A stretch of DNA of 64,000 nt from Pelomyxa schiedti. Its lineage: Eukaryota; Evosea; Pelobiontida; Pelomyxidae. Location of the stretch: positions 1-64,000 of the forward strand of contig JAHLWZ010000791.1 of NCBI GenBank assembly GCA_020536535.1. The letters are read 5' to 3'. Position numbers and translations under genes: made by a program. Positions 1 to 11,270 of the stretch are shown piece after piece (the stretch's first letter is position 1; each line of letters opens with the position of its first letter). The notes below the pieces were generated by a model. That model was not told the DNA's origin. It did no database searches and saw only the letters and a program-made list of their open reading frames with translations.

Positions 1-22
1 CCCCCCCCCCCCCCCCCCCCCC
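1..22. repeat. poly-C homopolymer
   Basis: An uninterrupted run of 22 C residues opens the window and runs into a C/A-rich stretch. I see no gene in it. It could be a simple homopolymer or a place where assembly is poor. Confidence 0.9.
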
Positions 23-909
23 ACCAGCCAACCACCCCCGGCACCAAAAATTCGATTTTGTGCGTCGTTTTTATCGGCTCCGGAGCCTCTGTGTGTCCTG
101 GAAACACGCTCCCCGGGCAGCCCCATCGACGGTCTGCCTGGTCTGCGCACTTCCCGCCAACTTGGAGGCCCCAGTGCGGAGAACCACCAAAAATCTATGT
201 GCTTTTTCGCACGCTGGTGTTTTTTTCACGCACCCGTTTTCCTCAGAAAATTTTCATCATTTTGTTTTTGCTCAGCCTTGGAGTGCGGGAGCGTGTGGTT
301 CGACGACGGTTAATGGGGCGTGGGTGGGCGTGGTTGGTCAGTGTTGTTGGTGACAGCTTGTGAAGTGCCACTGAACATTGATTGTGGAAAAAATAACAAG
401 GGAAGTGTGGTGGGGCCACACCACACTGCGACTCACCACTTTGACACTGCGACTCACCACTTTGGCACTGTGACTCCCCACACAAAACAGTCGTTTTGGC
501 ATTTTACCCCAAGTCCCGGTTGGGGCAGAACAATGACAATTGTTTTATTATTGTTCTGTCAAGAAAGTGAGTGTGGTGCCACGGCTGAGTCTGAACCTCT
601 GATACGCAGGGGATAACCAACCATACCTATTTGTGGGTATGTGGCAGGGTGCCACTCTGGTAGTGTAGGGGTGAGTATCTATTATCCGTGTCGACGAGCC
701 AGTGGCCACACATACAAAAAAAAGAACGTTTCAGGGGGTTGCACGGATAACCAGAGCAATACCGACGCATGTTATCCTTCCACATGTAGCTCTCAACAGA
801 GACAGGTGATCAAGTACAGGTGTTTGGAAGTTGTTGACCGCCTGATGGTGCCTGTGCAATGCTCAACGGAGGAACAGGAGAAAAAAGTTGGTGGGTCTGT
901 TCGATTTCC
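23..909. other. intergenic stretch, no supported gene
   Basis: Several short open frames exist on both strands, but none has recognisable protein features or a plausible splice partner. The only structure I see is a short tandem repeat (424-480). The right part presumably holds the promoter and 5' leader of the RhoGEF gene. Confidence 0.6.
424..480. repeat. 21-bp tandem repeat, about 2.7 units
   Basis: The unit starts CACTGCGACTCACCACTTTG and recurs at 424, 445 and 466 (period 21). The third unit is partial and diverged (CACTGTGACTCCCC). Confidence 0.85.
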
Positions 910-927
910 ATGAATTTTGTTTTACGA

Positions 928-3900
928 ATGGCGTCGGCTTCTGCGACAGTTGGTGAAGGGGCGTTGTCAGCCCCGGTAGGAGGCGGTGGTGTGCACGTGT
1001 GTGAGACGTGGGGCGATGCGCTTGTCTCGGTGGGGTTCTCCTGCCCCGTGTGTCACGCCACCGCAGATTGTGGGACGGTATTCTTGTTGTTGTTTGATAA
1101 TTCCCGAGTGATTAGTAATATGAGTGGGCTTTTGGGCTCCTCCGTTACCTTCTGAGTGTCAGTTGTCTCACCAATTCGTTTTTCTATGGTGATGCTAGGA
1201 TGAGGCGTGCAAGAGATTGCAACCTTTCGCCGTTGGGCCTTTGGCTGTGTTGTTGAAGGACATGTACCAACTCCTCAAGGTAATCTATTTAATACCATGA
1301 AACCCAAACTGAGTTCTCACATACTCTTTACAACCAGGTCTACACTCCTACAACACATGATCTCAACCAAGAGATAAAGTCAATGACAGAAAAAGTGGAG
1401 ACAGCGTTAAACCAGTTTTTCGAGCCAGAAGACCAGCGGCAGCAAGCAGTCCTTGCTCAAAAGCACCGAGCTCGCCTCTTTGTTCACACTTTGGAGGAAC
1501 TCTATGCAACTGGTACTTTCCCTCCCCCTTTTTTTTGTGATACTCACCAATTTCTCCCCCAAATGGATTTAATAGAATCCGATTATGTACGGGACCTTAC
1601 AGTGATGATTGAGGTATACCACATATTATGTGTCCCAAGGATTCAAATTGTTTTTAACAGGTTTGGCAACCGGAGTTGAAGAAGACTGGGGCCATAGCCA
1701 CAGCAGTAAGATATTTTGTTTCTCACGGTGTACACTTATGTGGCTTCTAGGACCTAGGGATAATCTTCAACGACCTGTACCCACTCCTTAGCTTATCTAA
1801 GGATTTACTAGAACTTTTCAAAAATGCTAAAGGTTTTCCGCATTTGCAATTACATAATATTTAAAACCTTCTCTCAGAGGCACCACTGGCTGAATTGCGG
1901 TTAGGTGAAAAATTGAAGAAGATGGTAGATAGATAATATGGACTCCCCATATCCACCTTTTTTTTAAAGATACCGTTTCTCCAATTGTACAGCCAATATA
2001 TGCAAAGTCAAGGCAAGGTCCGTGACATACTTACAGCAGCCAAAAAAAATACTAAGTTTCTTTCTCATCTGGAGGTGAGTACCTCAGATAATTCGTTAAG
2101 GATTCTCAGAACAGCAAATAGAAAGTGAAGCACACAGTCCCAGCAGTCAAAAATTTAGATCTAAATGATTACCTCATCAAACCTGTCCAAAGGGTTGCCA
2201 AATACCCTCTTCTCCTAAAGCAGCTCAGTGAGAGCATACCGCCAGGTAACCTGACAGGTTTGACTTAGTTGACACTTTTCCTAGATCATGCAGACTTTGC
2301 TGTACTCAATGAAGCACTGGATAAAATGCGAAGTGTACTTGTTCGTATCAATGATGCACAAAAGGAACAAGAATCCCGCACTATCATCAATGAGCTGACA
2401 CATAACTTGACATGGACAAATGTGGTGCCTGGCCAATTTATCGAAGCAAAACAGCACTCACTTCCCTTAGCCATATGACCTTATTGCATCAAAAGTCCTT
2501 TTGATTCTCCAAAAGAAACTGAAGTTCTCGGTGCTCAAGCATCCTGAAGAACAAGATGTATTGCCAAAAAATATTTTGAAGGGGAAAAACACTTGTGTAG
2601 GGAAATTATGTCATTCTCTTTGACAGAGCGATTCTCCTATGTAATTTAAAGAAAAAAACGGGGAAGCTTCAAGAAATATCTTTCTATCCCCTTGTAGAGT
2701 GCACACTTCATCCTGGTTGGTTGGAATACTCAAATTTAAAAGTCACACTTGTATAGGGCCCCCATCAAGTACCCAGTTCACTATCACAAGCAAGAACCCT
2801 GATGAAGCGGTCTTGTTTTCTCCCAAGGATATACATGCCAGTAAATTATTGTTCAATGCACTAACTGAAGCCTTGAAACAACTCCCCCTCAATCCTGAAA
2901 AAGTACGTAGGTTCTTACAGACTGTTAATACTAATTCTACTAGGCCCTTGTTCGAAAGGATGCAGCAAAGGATAAAACTGAAGGAATTGCGTGTGTATGC
3001 ATCCCCATAAGTAGGGAATACATTTTGACCCTCATAGGCTTCTCCATCCCCCATTTTCGAGAAAGAAGCCGTTCACACGGACCAACCAACCGCCACAGAA
3101 GAGCCGAGTAGCTTACCGAAGCCAGAACTTCCTTCGATGGACAATGTCACTCATCTCTCCGTTCAAGAGTGCCCTGAAAGCTTTCAAGGAAAACTTGTCA
3201 CAACAGATAGTAGGTCCAAGCTTTTAACTGCTCATAATCGTCTCTCGCTGCAAGTGCTTGTATCGAACCCAGTACAACTCCAAGGTGTAGTTAAACAAGG
3301 GTTGGCAGACTCCAGCTTACTCCGAGAAAACGAAGACACTTCTAAAAGTGACGACGACACTCCACCTGTTGAAGACAATAAGGCTCAGGTCGAAACAGTA
3401 ACTTACCTCTCAGTCAATCCAGCCGATGCTCCGGCAACAGAGGGCAGCGAATCAGTTCCCGGCCACAAGCACAAGCACAGCCACAGTCATTCCCACAAAC
3501 ACAGAGGGGATATAGGCTCCGTCTCCAAGAGAAGCAAGAAACCACCGCACCATGCGCATTCACCATCCCCCCACTCCCGCTCATTATCTCCGCATTCCGA
3601 TAATGTTCCCACTTCCGCACAGCCCTCGGCTGATAGTACACTTCAACCAAAGGTCACTCCTTCACCAGAGACCAAAATCCCAGTGAATAATCCTGACCAG
3701 AACACACCAAACAACAGTGCCGCTAATTGTGAAACCTCCGCCGGTATTGCCTATCTCTAAATCCCAAAATAAAATCTAACCAAAAAAAGCAGCAGGCACA
3801 CATGTCCCCGATTCACCCAACGAACCAAAGTCGCCTCCCATAACCAACAAGCCCCCTCCCGCCGAATCTTCCACGTGCTCGATCTCCTCTGCCCTCACGC

Positions 3901-4382
3901 CACTTTGTCCCATAACACCACCAAATACATCAACCACACCGTCGCTCAGTGACAGCGGCAGTCAATCGCTTGGAGCCAACGGCAACCAAAAGCAATCACC
4001 AACAAGCAAGGGCAGTAACACGTTGGGCGTTGCAGCTCCGCGGTTGCAGTCGTCGTATCAGACGCCACAGGGCGAGAGCAATGAGCTGCTGTGCAGGAAT
4101 TGTGGGAAGACCACACCGAGATCCGCCTTTTGTTTCAACTGCAAGAAGCCCGTCATGTGGAGATCTTGATCTCGATCTTCCACCTCGAGGGCAAATGTGC
4201 TGTTGCATTGATTCACTTTGGTGCGAGACTTGTGTTTTATGTACAAAGAAGAACAACCAATGTTGTGAAAACAATGAGCTTCATGGTTTCATAGCTGCGA
4301 AAAGTTGTTTTCAAGGAACTGTCCCTGTTGTCAAGGCTTCGAAGCCTCAGCACCTCCACCCATTGACGGGTTTCTTCTGTGA
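928..4382 (+). CDS. RhoGEF (DH-PH) protein with His-rich and Cys-containing tail
   Basis: Likely guanine-nucleotide exchange factor for a Rho/Rac GTPase. A Dbl-homology domain can be assembled over about 1440-2470 from short exons. It includes the helix-1 region with ESDYVRDLTVMIE (after the intron 1513-1575), the stretch LGIIFNDLYPLLSLSKDLL, and the diagnostic conserved-region-3 sequence LNDYLIKPVQRVAKYPLLLK near 2160-2220. A PH-like region follows (about 2700-2930, with FTITSKNPDEAVLFSPKD). The C-terminus is low-complexity: a His/Lys/Ser run near 3460-3500, then Ser/Pro, then a Cys cluster (CRNCGKTTPRSAFCFNCKKP) near 4090-4155. Exon 2 is 1199-1279, then an intron at 1280-1337. The start at 928 and the last two exons are uncertain. 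The DH call is secure by family motif; the substrate GTPase is unknown. Confidence 0.85.
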
Positions 4383-4521
4383 CAGGTAAAGATGACAAAC
4401 CCGAAAAAAGCAGGTAGAAATCAGTTACGCGAAGGACGCTTTCCGCGCAAGGGTTCTTGCCCTTTTGCGTTTCCTCTTCTTTTTCATCACAAACAAACTG
4501 CTGATTCCCTCACCTAGAAAA

Positions 4522-6523
4522 ATGTCGTCCTTCGGGCCACCACTGCGTTCCCACAAACGACACAAATCGGCGGCCTCGGCGGGCGTATCTCCCAGCACAT
4601 CCAGTTGCCCAGCTGATGAATATCACGCCGGGGCCTTCCAAAACGGTCACACATCCAACATCAGCACTATCAACAGCCTATTCGACTCTGGGCGAGACAC
4701 CCCCACGCCCCCGCTAGCCTCACTCACCCCGTCCCTCGACCTCCAGTCCCCCGCCACCCTCCCCCTTTCATTCTCCCAGGGTCTCGGCTATCCCAGCCTC
4801 GGTTCCGGCGGCGGCCTCCCTGGGCAGCCCACCGCCCCCATTTCCCTCGGCTCCTGCTCCCCGTTCGCGTCGTGCCTGGGGTCGTCGGCTCACGCCCCTC
4901 CGTCGCTCCTGTCGTCGTCCTTGCCCGACTACAACCCGGGAGCGAGTGCAAGACTAACGACGAGCGGCCTCAACGATTTCAGCAGGGCTTTTTTTTCATC
5001 TGCTGCGCCTTCCGAGGCCAGTTCCAATTTCAGTTTCAGCTGTAAAGATTCCAGTGGCAGGGCAATGGACCCGTCTCAATCGTCTCACTCACCATTGTCC
5101 TCTTATAGTTCTTTTCTCAGCGCCACTCGGACACTTGGTAATGTGGAATTCCACGCATCATTACCGCCATCACCATCACCTTCTTCGTCGACCCGGAATA
5201 ATCACTCTTCACTTTTTCATCAGCTTAACTGCACTACCCTTGATGGCACCTGTACATTTTTATCTTTACCTTCTTCACCATCATTGCAGCTTATGTCTCC
5301 AGAACTCTCTTATATTAATATGCCACCTTCAGGAATGAATGTAACTTCACCATTAAACACTCCCCCATTGGCGACACCACTAAACAGTCCTATTCAGACA
5401 CCCACCCAAACCGTTCCTGTGGCACTCTCTTCTCACAGGCAGTCACATAATGAGGCTGAGTTTGTAGATAGTTTCTTCAGAGGCACAACGCCATCCACTG
5501 AATATTGTGGAGTGTCTATGGCTCCCATGGGGAGCTCTTCTCCGAGCCAAGCAATACTGAGTTCGCCGCTTATAGCAGACTTCACTTCACCCTCCTCCAC
5601 ACCTTTTATGTTTATTAGAGAAACCAGTGCTGATTCCACCTCATGTTTTGGCACAGATTCAACTGAATCAATCCACATTCCTCAGAGGGAGCCCCCCTCT
5701 ATGTCTCTGGTGCGGACAAGCACTCGAGATAGCAGGCCTCCAATTTCCAATGTCAGTCTTTTATCTCCTAAGAGTGCTGAAAGCACCTGCACTTCGCAAA
5801 GCAAATATCCCCACGTGCATCTTGTAAAACGGAAGGGACTAAGAAGACGAAGTAAACTAAGCCCGCTATCCCCTTCGCCAGTGGTACACAGCGATTCACC
5901 TGGTAGGGTAGCTTTGCCTTGTTACACATTATCTTTTGTAATGCAAACTCGTCCCAGAGTGGCACCATCTTTTCCAGGTATCTGCCCTTAGTTACATCAA
6001 ATTAGCTCACCCCCACTATGAAGCTATATATCAGCTACTGAGTGTCATAACGGATAGTGTTGATGATGTGATGGCCATCATTCTTGATCAAGTGTGTATT
6101 CCCTCTATTTTGTCGTCCTACTCAAGTGAGTTCAAGAATGGAGTTGCATTGCATTGCAATACTGTGGTTACCCGGGCCCTGGGCATACCTGAAGCACAGT
6201 TCTCCCAAGGGGTACAATGGCTCAATGCCATAGTTTCCAAGCCGGAGCAATACCAGCTTCACGGGGTATGGCCAATGATAGTGAGTGGCACAAGGGATGG
6301 AACTAGGGAAACCTACAGCAACCTCGTGGATACAATAAATGGGCCAACCATGGTACATTGGAGCTATGTAAGTGTCAGCGATCCGACCAACAGATCAAGT
6401 CCACTGGTGCTGGCGTTTGGCAATAGATCCACCTCCGAGGTTGATCAGCGCCTCTCTATGGCCAAGGAGGAAATAGAAGCCAGCTTCTTCAGGGAATCCC
6501 ACGATACAGAGGATAATGAGTAA
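4522..6523 (+). CDS. Ser/Pro-rich protein with possible PAS-like C-terminal domain
   Basis: Two exons, 4522-5907 and 5978-6523, joined by a 70-bp GT..AG intron that restores an open frame in phase 0. Residues 1 to about 460 are Ser/Pro/Thr-rich and probably disordered, with basic patches near the start and near residue 440 (KRKGLRRRSK). The last ~200 residues look folded: an alpha-helical lead-in, then a block with LGIPEAQFSQGVQWLNAIV and MVHWSYVSVSDPTNRSSPL. Its order resembles a PAS sensor domain, but I cannot confirm this. The layout would suit a nuclear regulator; that is inference. A polyadenylation-like AATAAA lies about 25 bp after the stop. Confidence 0.75.
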
Positions 6524-6678
6524 CACAAGTCATTGTAAAGAGCTGTACAAATAAAGTGTATTTTTATTTTTTTATCTTCCTGTTTTTTCTCATTACTTCG
6601 GTCTCGTTTTTAAGAGGTGCCGAAGGTACGTCTTTTTGGTACTTTTAAAACAACGGTTTGAAGGCAGTGTTAAAGTGA

Positions 6679-7956
6679 ATGCTATCGTTGCAACTTTATT
6701 TCCTTAATAATCATACAGTGAGCTTGGGCGCAACTACCAACTGTAATGTCACTATTCCCCTCGTAGGTGCTATGTCATGGACAGTCACTAATTGTCTGAG
6801 TACTTTGCCAGAAGCATTCTGCTATGTGGGAAATGTGGCTGGCTACTGCAGTACTGTGATATGGTTGCTGGTGCTGTTACCTCAGGTAATACTCGAGGTT
6901 ACTCTTGCTGAGGGTTCACACCTAATTTATCTCAGTTGTACAAAAACTGGAAGCGAAAGTCCACGGCCGGGCTCTCACCTTGGTGGGCAACCGCTAATTT
7001 TACTGCCTCTTTGTGTAATATCTTCTTTGTTTTCCGCAATGATTTGCCCTTGTACTCAAAGGTTTGAATCAAAATAAACAGTATTTCCCTAAAATTACCT
7101 AGATATCCGCTGTGTATTTCGTAGTTATCGAAGCATGCCTACTGTTACAATTCCTATGGTATTGGAAAGCTAGGGTATCTTTGCGTGCAGCATTAGCTTG
7201 TGGAGGCGCCATTGTTAGTTTCTCTATCATGAAGCATTGTTTGAAATTATTCTAAACTCGCAGGCCTCATTCTCGGTGCTTCTTGTGGAAGGTCTTGTGC
7301 CATCTGTGACAAATCCATTTCAGTGGATAAGTACAGTACTTTGGGCAACTGAACTGTTTCCTCAATTGTACCCCTTACTCGTACTATGTTTTGGGCTTAT
7401 GCACCCAGATACTTAAACTTCTTGCTGGAGTCTACTGATGGGCAATCTGCAGTCAGTATCACTATAACTCTAATTGGGAAAACTACAGATTTTATTTCTG
7501 GTTATTTTCTTGATATGCCCCCTCAAGTACTTACTGAATGGCAACTGCATCCCCAATTTAATTACACTTCAGGTTCTAGTAATGACCTTCTTCTCATCGA
7601 GCACAGCCTTTACCAACGTTATACAAGCGATATATTACAATTCCAAATGGTTCGCAAAACCTGCACCACCTGTACCGGGATCTTCAGCCAGCACATCGGC
7701 GCTCACACAACATCAGCATGCAAAATTCTTGTTTGGAAAAGCACCGAGTGCGGTTCTCATTCTAGCAGTGGCATCTGGATTGATTGTATTTCTGGTTGGC
7801 CTGGAGTGGAGATTGAAGGGCCAGATCCTCGCTATTTTGTGCCCGCCAGCTCTCTGGATAGCCATTGGCGCCTGCTACCTTGCCACGTGTGATCTCACCA
7901 ACCCGCATAAAGATAGCGGAAAAGATTCGGGCACCGCATTTTCCTCCAAATGGTGA
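6679..7956 (+). CDS. PQ-loop repeat membrane transporter
   Basis: Seven-helix PQ-loop protein of the cystinosin/PQLC2 type, which typically carries cystine or cationic amino acids out of lysosomes. Exons fit as 6679-6885, 6936-7061, 7103-7213, 7264-7367, 7409-7526 and 7573-7956, all with GT..AG ends and one continuous frame. Both PQ motifs span splice sites: LLPQ joins LYKNWKRKSTAGLSPWW in the first, and ELFPQ joins LYLNFLLESTDGQSAVS in the second. Hydrophobic segments surround both. The C-terminal exon has a loop rich in Ser/Ala/Gln, two more helices and a hydrophilic tail. Substrate cannot be told from sequence. The start at 6679 gives an N-terminus with possible N-glycosylation sites (NNHT, NCNVT) before the first helix. 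Confidence 0.85.
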
Positions 7957-8126
7957 CACGCAGGGAACTACTTTTCTTGTTTTGACATGTACTAAAGCAC
8001 CAGTTTTCTCTTATTGCCGTGAAACATTTACGAGTGTTTTCCTTCTTTCTCGTCGACAGAGATTGGTAACAAAATTTCCATTCCGTTTTCTGGCCTCGAT
8101 GAAATTCAAAAAAAAAAAAAAACCCA

Positions 8127-11079
8127 ATGTCTGGGGGTGCAGCGGTCTGCGGAGATCCGCCTGTCTCGCAGACAGTCCAGCCAGCAACGACACCCACCAG
8201 ATCTCCCTATCTTGGTGTACGAAGGAAGAAGGTCACTGACACGTCATCGACGTCGCCTTCATCTGGCATTTGTGCGGAAACCAGCGACGCAGACGACTAT
8301 TATGTGGCAGATGAAACGACTTCTTGTTTGTCGCCGCCCCTAAACGTCTCGTCAGGGACGTCTCCGGAAACCGCTCATCGGGCGCGAAATAACACTTACC
8401 CTTTGGCTTCTGGTATATGTGGGTGTGCAGCAATCGGCGGCTTGATATCCGATGCAGAATCGATGCGATCTATGCAACCGGAGAAGCTGCATGCTGCACT
8501 GCACGCAGCAACAGCAGCTTCGCCGGCGGCATCGTCGGCAGCCGCCACAGCTGTCACTTTGGTCACAACTTTGTCACCACTGAGTGTTTTTAGTGGCACG
8601 CATTATGACAAAGCCGAGAGTGATGAGGTCACTGCCGCGAGGCTCACAAAGACCTATGAGATACTGTTAAGACTTGGAAACTGCAAGTAACCGTACTATT
8701 CCTCCGTCATATAGTTTATATTCTGAAGGTGGCCTGAGCGCCTTCCGAGCAGCATAGGAGCTGAGCAAGTCGAAGTTTGGAATGAAGCCGAACAGAGAAG
8801 AAAGAGAGTTGCCATGTTTTCAGCAACAACATTGTCAAATGCAACGTAAGGAAAGGATTGAATGTGACAATTCTGAACTACCCATACAGTGCGATTGTAT
8901 CATCTAAAGTTAACTGGCTACTGCACAGTAATGAAAATGGCGATTCCAGGACATCACCAAGTCCGGTACAACAAAGAGTTTGGTTTCCCAAAACTCCTGA
9001 GCAAATTTGGGATCAAATTTATGAAAAATGGAAAGGTGTGCTTGTCAATTTTCCAACTTCAAGTCACAAGAAAATCTTAAGGCGACTTCAGTCAATTGGA
9101 ACGGACCAGGGAGCTTTGTAACGCCATTAAGAAGTTTGGCATTCCAAGTGACCTGCGCGGCCCTGTAAGCATTCTCTTCATTACCTTTATTTTACGACAT
9201 GGTTATTTCCATAGATATGGATGCACTTAACAACAGCAACAAAGCACCAAGAAAGTAATCCGGGACACTACTCCAGTATGTGCTCGATATATGGGTTTCA
9301 GACCTCCCTAGCAACTTCACAAGTAGAAAAGGTGATTCAAAGTAATTTGTTGTCTCCCTGAAATGATACCAGGACATTGAGCGAACATTTGTAAGCAGTG
9401 CTGCACTTCAAACTGAAGAAGCTAAAAAATTGCTGCGCCGAGTTCTAAATGCATACAGTTGGCATAACCCTGAAGTGGGGTATTGCCAGGCTATGAACTT
9501 CATAGCTGCTGTGCGTTTTAGTGTGTATGCATGTTCTTGAACTGTGCTTCTTTTTCTGTTTAGTCGAGCCTGCACTAGGCTCTTCATTTTGTGTTTTATG
9601 AGTAAAATTTTTACTTACTTTCAAATTTCAATGTTAGGCCTTGATATTACATTTGGATGACGAAGATTCATTTTGGTTTGTTTCTGCTGTGTTTTCCCTG
9701 ACGCTTACGCAAATAAAGGCTTCTTGAAAGCATTGTCAAAGATATTCTTCCCCGTGACTATTACAAGTAACTTTGTATCAACTTGAACTTGGTCACACTT
9801 TGTAGAGAGAAACTCGATGGTGTACTGATAGATATGTGGGTATTGAATATTCTTGCAGAGCACCACTTTCCGAAACTGATGGTACACTCTCACATTTTCC
9901 TCAGGGCTTATTAGAATTAGCAACATTTATCGCAAATATCTGTAGTGCTTGATGTTTTCCTTGCGAGATGGTTTCTCAGTTTGTTTGTTGGTGTGTTCCC
10001 TCTCGAAACGGCAATTCGCGCCCTTGATGTAATCTTCCTAGAGGTAATATTCCCTTATCTTTTTTATGGGAAGTTTAAAAAAAAAAAAGGGGGATGCAGT
10101 CATGTTCAGTATAGCTCTCGGTCTTTTAAAATTTAAGGAAAATGAGTTACTCAAAGCGGATACAAGTTCTGCAATGATTATACTCCGTGACATACCCAAT
10201 GATGTCTCACCCAATACTATGTGTCAGGTTGACATATTAGGCATCCTCTCTTTTAATTATTGTACAGGCAATAGGTTGTGTTCCTCTGATAAAGCCTAAC
10301 AAACTTGATGCTTTACGGAAAGAAGGCAGACAAATACTTGCAGAGCAACGCTCACTACTTCCTCCAATTGGAAGCGCGTCCGCGCGGCCAATACAAACGC
10401 CCCCAACATCAACTCAAAACGGAACAGCTACCGCTACATCTACAGCTTCAGCGTCAGCTACGGCTATACCCACATCTACATCTACAGTTTCAGATTCAGC
10501 TTCAGCTACAGCTATACCCACATCTACAACTACAACAACCACACCACCAGCAATGCCAACTTCAACCACGCCACCATTAGCTCCAACCACACCATCAACC
10601 ACAACACCTGTACCAACAGCATCAATATCAATACCAATACCGGCACCAGCACCCAAGACTTCAGACCAAAACTCGGTTTGTACCGAGGATGTATTGAATC
10701 TAGCGCAGTCGAGCTTAAGTGAAAATGTAACAAACAGTATACAGACACCTGTAACAGTATCGGCTTCAGTAACCAGACACCTCCTGGCTGAGCCCCAAGT
10801 TGTATGTACCGCACTCCCACTTATCAGGAGTTGTAAAAAATACCCACAACAAGTATGAACTTGATGGAGCTTTGTGGTGTGGGCCACATCTCTCTGTTCG
10901 GCCTGGTTCTCGTGCATCCGTCTCTCTAAGAAGCATCCAAGACTTCCTGTCCTAGTAAGTCTTTCATTTTCCCTTTGAAGCACAAGCACTAACTCCTGTC
11001 CAGTGACCCGATTCAAATCATGACCGATTGTCAAAACAGTGGGTTCACACCAAGATCAGCCAGTGGGAGTCTCAGGTAA
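8127..11079 (+). CDS. TBC-domain RabGAP with Ala/Thr/Pro-rich linker
   Basis: Probable GTPase-activating protein for a Rab GTPase. The N-terminal exon (8127 to about 8690) is disordered. The TBC domain is spread over many small exons. Markers seen are ELCNAIKKFGIPSDLRGP joining IWMHLTTATK (9095-9240), RRVLNAYSWHNPEVGYCQAM (about 9438-9500), a helix with KLDGVLIDMWVLNILAEHHF (about 9810-9870) and ARWFLSLFVGVFPLETAIRA followed by LDVIFLEG (about 9965-10045). The catalytic IxxDxxR Arg-finger motif should lie near DIERTF (about 9375), and an Arg is present there. A long Thr/Ala/Pro/Ser low-complexity tract (10390-10660) follows. The end at 11079 depends on an intron near 10956-11002 and an unresolved junction near 10800-10860. 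Confidence 0.83.
10400..10660 (+). repeat. Thr/Ala/Ser/Pro low-complexity coding tract
   Basis: Imperfect repeats of ACA/GCT/CCA-type codons inside the TBC gene encode runs such as TATATSTASASATAIPTS. The similar stretches around 10440-10470 and 10490-10530 suggest local tandem duplication. Confidence 0.75.
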
Positions 11080-11270
11080 CAAATCCACCCTCATCCGCCA
11101 CCGTCCCTTACAACGCTCACAGGACCATCCCTGACCTCTATGACAACACCGACTCGCCAGTACCGCCCCAGGCCACCCCAGCACCATCCAGCACTCCAAA
11201 TTTACTGTAAATAAGCTTAGTTCATCAAATCTCGTTAATTATTGACAATCCTCAACCAATAGAATAAGCC

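Noticed and set aside
3949-4389. 146-codon frame overlapping the RhoGEF tail
   Set aside because: The other frame carries the CxxC motif and continues from the His/Ser-rich exon; this one has random composition in its first half.
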